6,405 nt of DNA from Ruminococcaceae bacterium UBA5905 (lineage in GTDB: Bacteria > Bacillota > Clostridia > Oscillospirales > Acutalibacteraceae), in contig DJEF01000034.1 of the NCBI GenBank assembly GCA_002431285.1, forward strand, positions 37,046-43,450. Direction: 5' to 3'. Position 1 is the first letter of the stretch, and the number at the start of each line of letters is the position of its first letter. Below, piece after piece: positions 4,666 to 6,405 of the stretch. Under the pieces are notes generated by a model. The model saw nothing but the letters and a program-made list of their open reading frames with translations, did no database searches and had not been told where the DNA came from. Made by a program: the position numbers and the translations under genes.

Positions 4666-5280
4666 CTATCTTAAACGGAATTTGCTTTCCGTTCCCTTAA
4701 ACAGGCGGAGGATGTTCTCCCGGTGCCGCACGATCAACAGTAAGCACGCCGCCGCGCACACCAGGCACACAACCGTTGGCTCTCCGAGAGCGGCGAGGGT
4801 AAACGGGCAGACAAACGCCGAGCATATTACCGACAGTGACATATATTTTGTTATTGCAAGCAACACTCCCCAGACGGCAAGTGCGATCAGCGCCGTGCGC
4901 CAATCGATAAACCAGATCGCTGTCGCTCCGACGAGAAAGCCCTTGCCCCCCTTGAAGTGATACCAGACCGGGAATACGTGCCCCAGCATGGCGCACAGCC
5001 CCGTATAAGCAGCGCCGAGGGCATAGGCTTTGCCGCACAGCACAAACAGCGGGCAAAACACCGCACACAAAACAGCAGTTTTCAGAATATCCAACAGAAA
5101 CACAAACCAGGCGTGCCGATTGCCGTAGACACGCTTGAAATTGGTGAAGCCGGGGTTTTTGCTGCCGAGAGCCCGGATGTCCTGATGATACAAGAGTCGT
5201 GACAGCAGGATGGCAGGGTTGATGCCCCCGATCAGATAGGAACACAGGGTACAAATACTCAACAGTAGCGGAAAGTTCAA
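4666..5280 (-). CDS. plsY: Glycerol-3-phosphate acyltransferase PlsY
   Basis: Membrane enzyme transferring acyl groups from acyl-phosphate to glycerol-3-phosphate, giving lysophosphatidate in phospholipid synthesis. The 204 residues match the family length and include about five to seven membrane helices. Three conserved blocks are visible: GSKNPGFTNFKR (39-50), a variant of the usual GSGNIGATNxxR; LGHVFPVWYHFKGGKG (99-114), with the KGGKG loop; and HRENILRLFKGTESKF (186-201), matching HxxNIxRLxxGTExK. The Lys and Pro-Gly-Phe at 41-45 depart from the textbook first motif, so this may be a divergent second paralog rather than the main PlsY. The start is TTG at 5280-5278, 8 nt after AGGAGG. It overlaps the stop of the upstream activase gene by four bases (TTGA), so translation is coupled. 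It ends two bases from tetR. Confidence 0.9.
   Translation of the reverse strand: MNFPLLLSICTLCSYLIGGINPAILLSRLLYHQDIRALGSKNPGFTNFKRVYGNRHAWFVFLLDILKTAVLCAVFCPLFVLCGKAYALGAAYTGLCAMLGHVFPVWYHFKGGKGFLVGATAIWFIDWRTALIALAVWGVLLAITKYMSLSVICSAFVCPFTLAALGEPTVVCLVCAAACLLLIVRHRENILRLFKGTESKFRLR
4674..4693. terminator. Short hairpin at the tetR/plsY convergence, possible shared terminator
   Basis: AACGGAA (4674-4680), a 6-nt loop, TTCCGTT (4687-4693): a perfect 7-bp inverted repeat inside the last codons of plsY and 11 nt after the tetR stop. It sits where a bidirectional terminator would have to be, because the genes leave only two bases between them. The following U-tracts are weak on both strands. 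Confidence 0.35.
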
Positions 5281-6405
5281 GACTGGCTCCTCCTTTTTTC
5301 CTCCAACATGGCAAACAGGCTTCTCAGGCGGATCGTGGCAGCCCCCATATTGGATATTTCATCGATTTTCAGTTGTGTATACTCCTTGCCGGCGGATTCC
5401 AGAATGCGCCTCACTTCGTCGGCGGTGATGGCATCCACCCCGCAGCCGAAGGACACCAGTTGCACGATGTGCAGATCCTCCGGGGATTTTGCCGCATATT
5501 CCGCCGCCGCATACATACGGGCGTGGTATGTCCACTGGTTGCGAACCTGCGTCGGGAACCTCGTCACCTCCCGGCTCAGGCTGTCCTCCGTGATCACGGA
5601 GGCGCCGAGGTCGCACAGCAGCCGATCGATCCCGTGGTTCACCTCCGGATCCAGATGATACGGCCGACCGCACAAGACGACCACCGGCTGTCCCTCAGCC
5701 GACGCCTCCGCCCGGAACCGCTGCGCCTGTGCCCGCACGGCGGCGTGAAAGGCTCGATATTCCGCATAGGCAGCATCTGCCGCCGCGGATATGTCCTTTT
5801 TGGAGAATGGCACAAAATAAGCGGATAATATCTGTCCGATGCGTCTTTCAAACGCCTTTCGGTCATGTACACCGACAAAATCGGTGATAAACGGCACGCT
5901 CTCCGACTGGGGGACATTTAACTTCAGTACCTGCGGATAATAGGCGACGACGGGACAATTGAAATGATCCACGCCGTGCCCCTCCTCCATATTGTAGCTC
6001 ATATCCGGATAGAACACCGCATCGGGCTTTTGCGCCATCAGCCACTCAATGTGTCCGTGCATCAGCTTGGCGGGGTAGCACACCGTATCGGAGGGAATCG
6101 TATGCTGTCCTGCCGCGTATAGCTCGTGCGTTGAATTCGGCGACACGAGAACGCGAAAGCCCAGACTGTGAAAAAAAGCATACCAGAACGGCAGCAAATC
6201 GAAGAAATTCAACCCCATCGGAATTCCGATAGTCTTTTTTTTGCTGTTCGGCGGATCACACCGATATTTCTCCAGCAGTTCAAGTGTGTAGGCATACAAA
6301 TTGCGGGGCTGTGCGGAGTTTTCCGTATGCAGTGGCTTTGAGCAGCGGTTGCCCGCCAGAAAGCGTCTGCCGCCGGAGAACCGGTTGATCGTGAGCTGAC
6401 AGTGG
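5277..6405 (-). CDS. Acyl-CoA dehydratase activase-related protein, C-terminal 375 residues (5' end beyond window)
   Basis: C-terminal part of a large 2-hydroxyacyl-CoA dehydratase activase-like protein. Such proteins usually run to about 1,400 residues, with two BcrAD/BadFG ATPase domains, then a DUF2229 region, then this segment. The frame is open to the right edge, starting HCQLTINRFSGGRRFLAGNR, which includes the GGRxFxxGNRC signature. A TTG at 6299 is therefore not a true start. Further blocks are TIGIPMGLNFFDLLPFWYAF, SDTVCYPAKLMHGHIEWL, CGRPYHLDPEVNHGI, RNQWTYHARMY, SFGCGVDAITADEV and YTQLKIDEISNMGAATIRLR. The cysteines in VCYPAK and FGCGVDA are candidate iron-sulfur ligands, by analogy with the dehydratase family. 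The exact physiological reaction of this fused group is unsettled; an ATP- and [4Fe-4S]-dependent redox role in anaerobes is the usual inference. The stop overlaps plsY by four bases. Confidence 0.92.
   Translation of the reverse strand, partial: HCQLTINRFSGGRRFLAGNRCSKPLHTENSAQPRNLYAYTLELLEKYRCDPPNSKKKTIGIPMGLNFFDLLPFWYAFFHSLGFRVLVSPNSTHELYAAGQHTIPSDTVCYPAKLMHGHIEWLMAQKPDAVFYPDMSYNMEEGHGVDHFNCPVVAYYPQVLKLNVPQSESVPFITDFVGVHDRKAFERRIGQILSAYFVPFSKKDISAAADAAYAEYRAFHAAVRAQAQRFRAEASAEGQPVVVLCGRPYHLDPEVNHGIDRLLCDLGASVITEDSLSREVTRFPTQVRNQWTYHARMYAAAEYAAKSPEDLHIVQLVSFGCGVDAITADEVRRILESAGKEYTQLKIDEISNMGAATIRLRSLFAMLEEKRRSQS

Noticed and set aside
6297..6299. TTG at 6299 as the start of the activase protein
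   Set aside because: The frame continues upstream to the window edge with conserved family sequence (NRFSGGRRFLAGNRC), so the gene is simply cut off.
1..6405. CRISPR array, insertion sequence or toxin-antitoxin locus
   Set aside because: No regularly spaced repeats beyond the single 15-bp pair, no transposase or integrase reading, and no toxin-like partner beside the XRE gene.

Overview
The window suggests a chromosomal segment of an anaerobic Bacillota, probably a gut-type Clostridia (Oscillospiraceae-like). The grounds are strong Shine-Dalgarno sites with frequent GTG/TTG starts, SigA-type promoters with 17-18 bp spacers, a PlsY acyltransferase, and the C-terminal part of a giant 2-hydroxyacyl-CoA dehydratase activase of the kind common in clostridia. 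This placement is inference from gene families, not a database result.

Layout, left to right. Positions 1-795 (minus) hold the N-terminal 265 residues of alanine racemase, cut by the left edge, with a near-consensus promoter at 832-860. Positions 984-2153 (minus) hold a complete 12-helix MFS transporter with its own promoter at 2189-2217. Positions 2218-2419 are non-coding, with a hairpin between two copies of a 15-bp direct repeat. Positions 2420-2873 (minus) hold a NUDIX hydrolase whose start and ribosome binding site are intact but whose reading frame is broken by one extra base near codon 17. Positions 2874-3407 carry no intact gene: they hold a NUDIX promoter candidate, a possible decayed coding remnant and a strong 16-bp terminator hairpin. 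Positions 3408-3633 (minus) hold an unrecognised gene for a 74-residue protein, also broken by a one-base shift. Positions 3783-4663 (plus) form a tight two-gene regulatory operon, a 73-aa Cro/C1-type repressor followed one base later by a TetR-family regulator. Its promoter has a 9-bp-arm palindrome over the -10 box. Positions 4666-6405 (minus) hold the C-terminal 375 residues of an acyl-CoA dehydratase activase and plsY, overlapping by the four bases TTGA.

The flanks (alr, MFS, plsY, activase) look like GC-rich housekeeping or metabolic DNA. The middle, about 2.9-4.66 kb, is visibly AT-richer. It contains two frameshifted small genes, fragments and an orphan regulator pair, and reads like an acquired and partly decaying insert. 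No effector gene for the XRE/TetR pair lies beside it in this window. The two single-base frameshifts could be true pseudogenisation or sequencing/assembly indels; the sequence alone cannot decide. I see no rRNA, intact tRNA, CRISPR array, transposase or integrase. The most unusual items are the autoregulation-type XRE-TetR operon and the two previously hidden frame-broken small genes.
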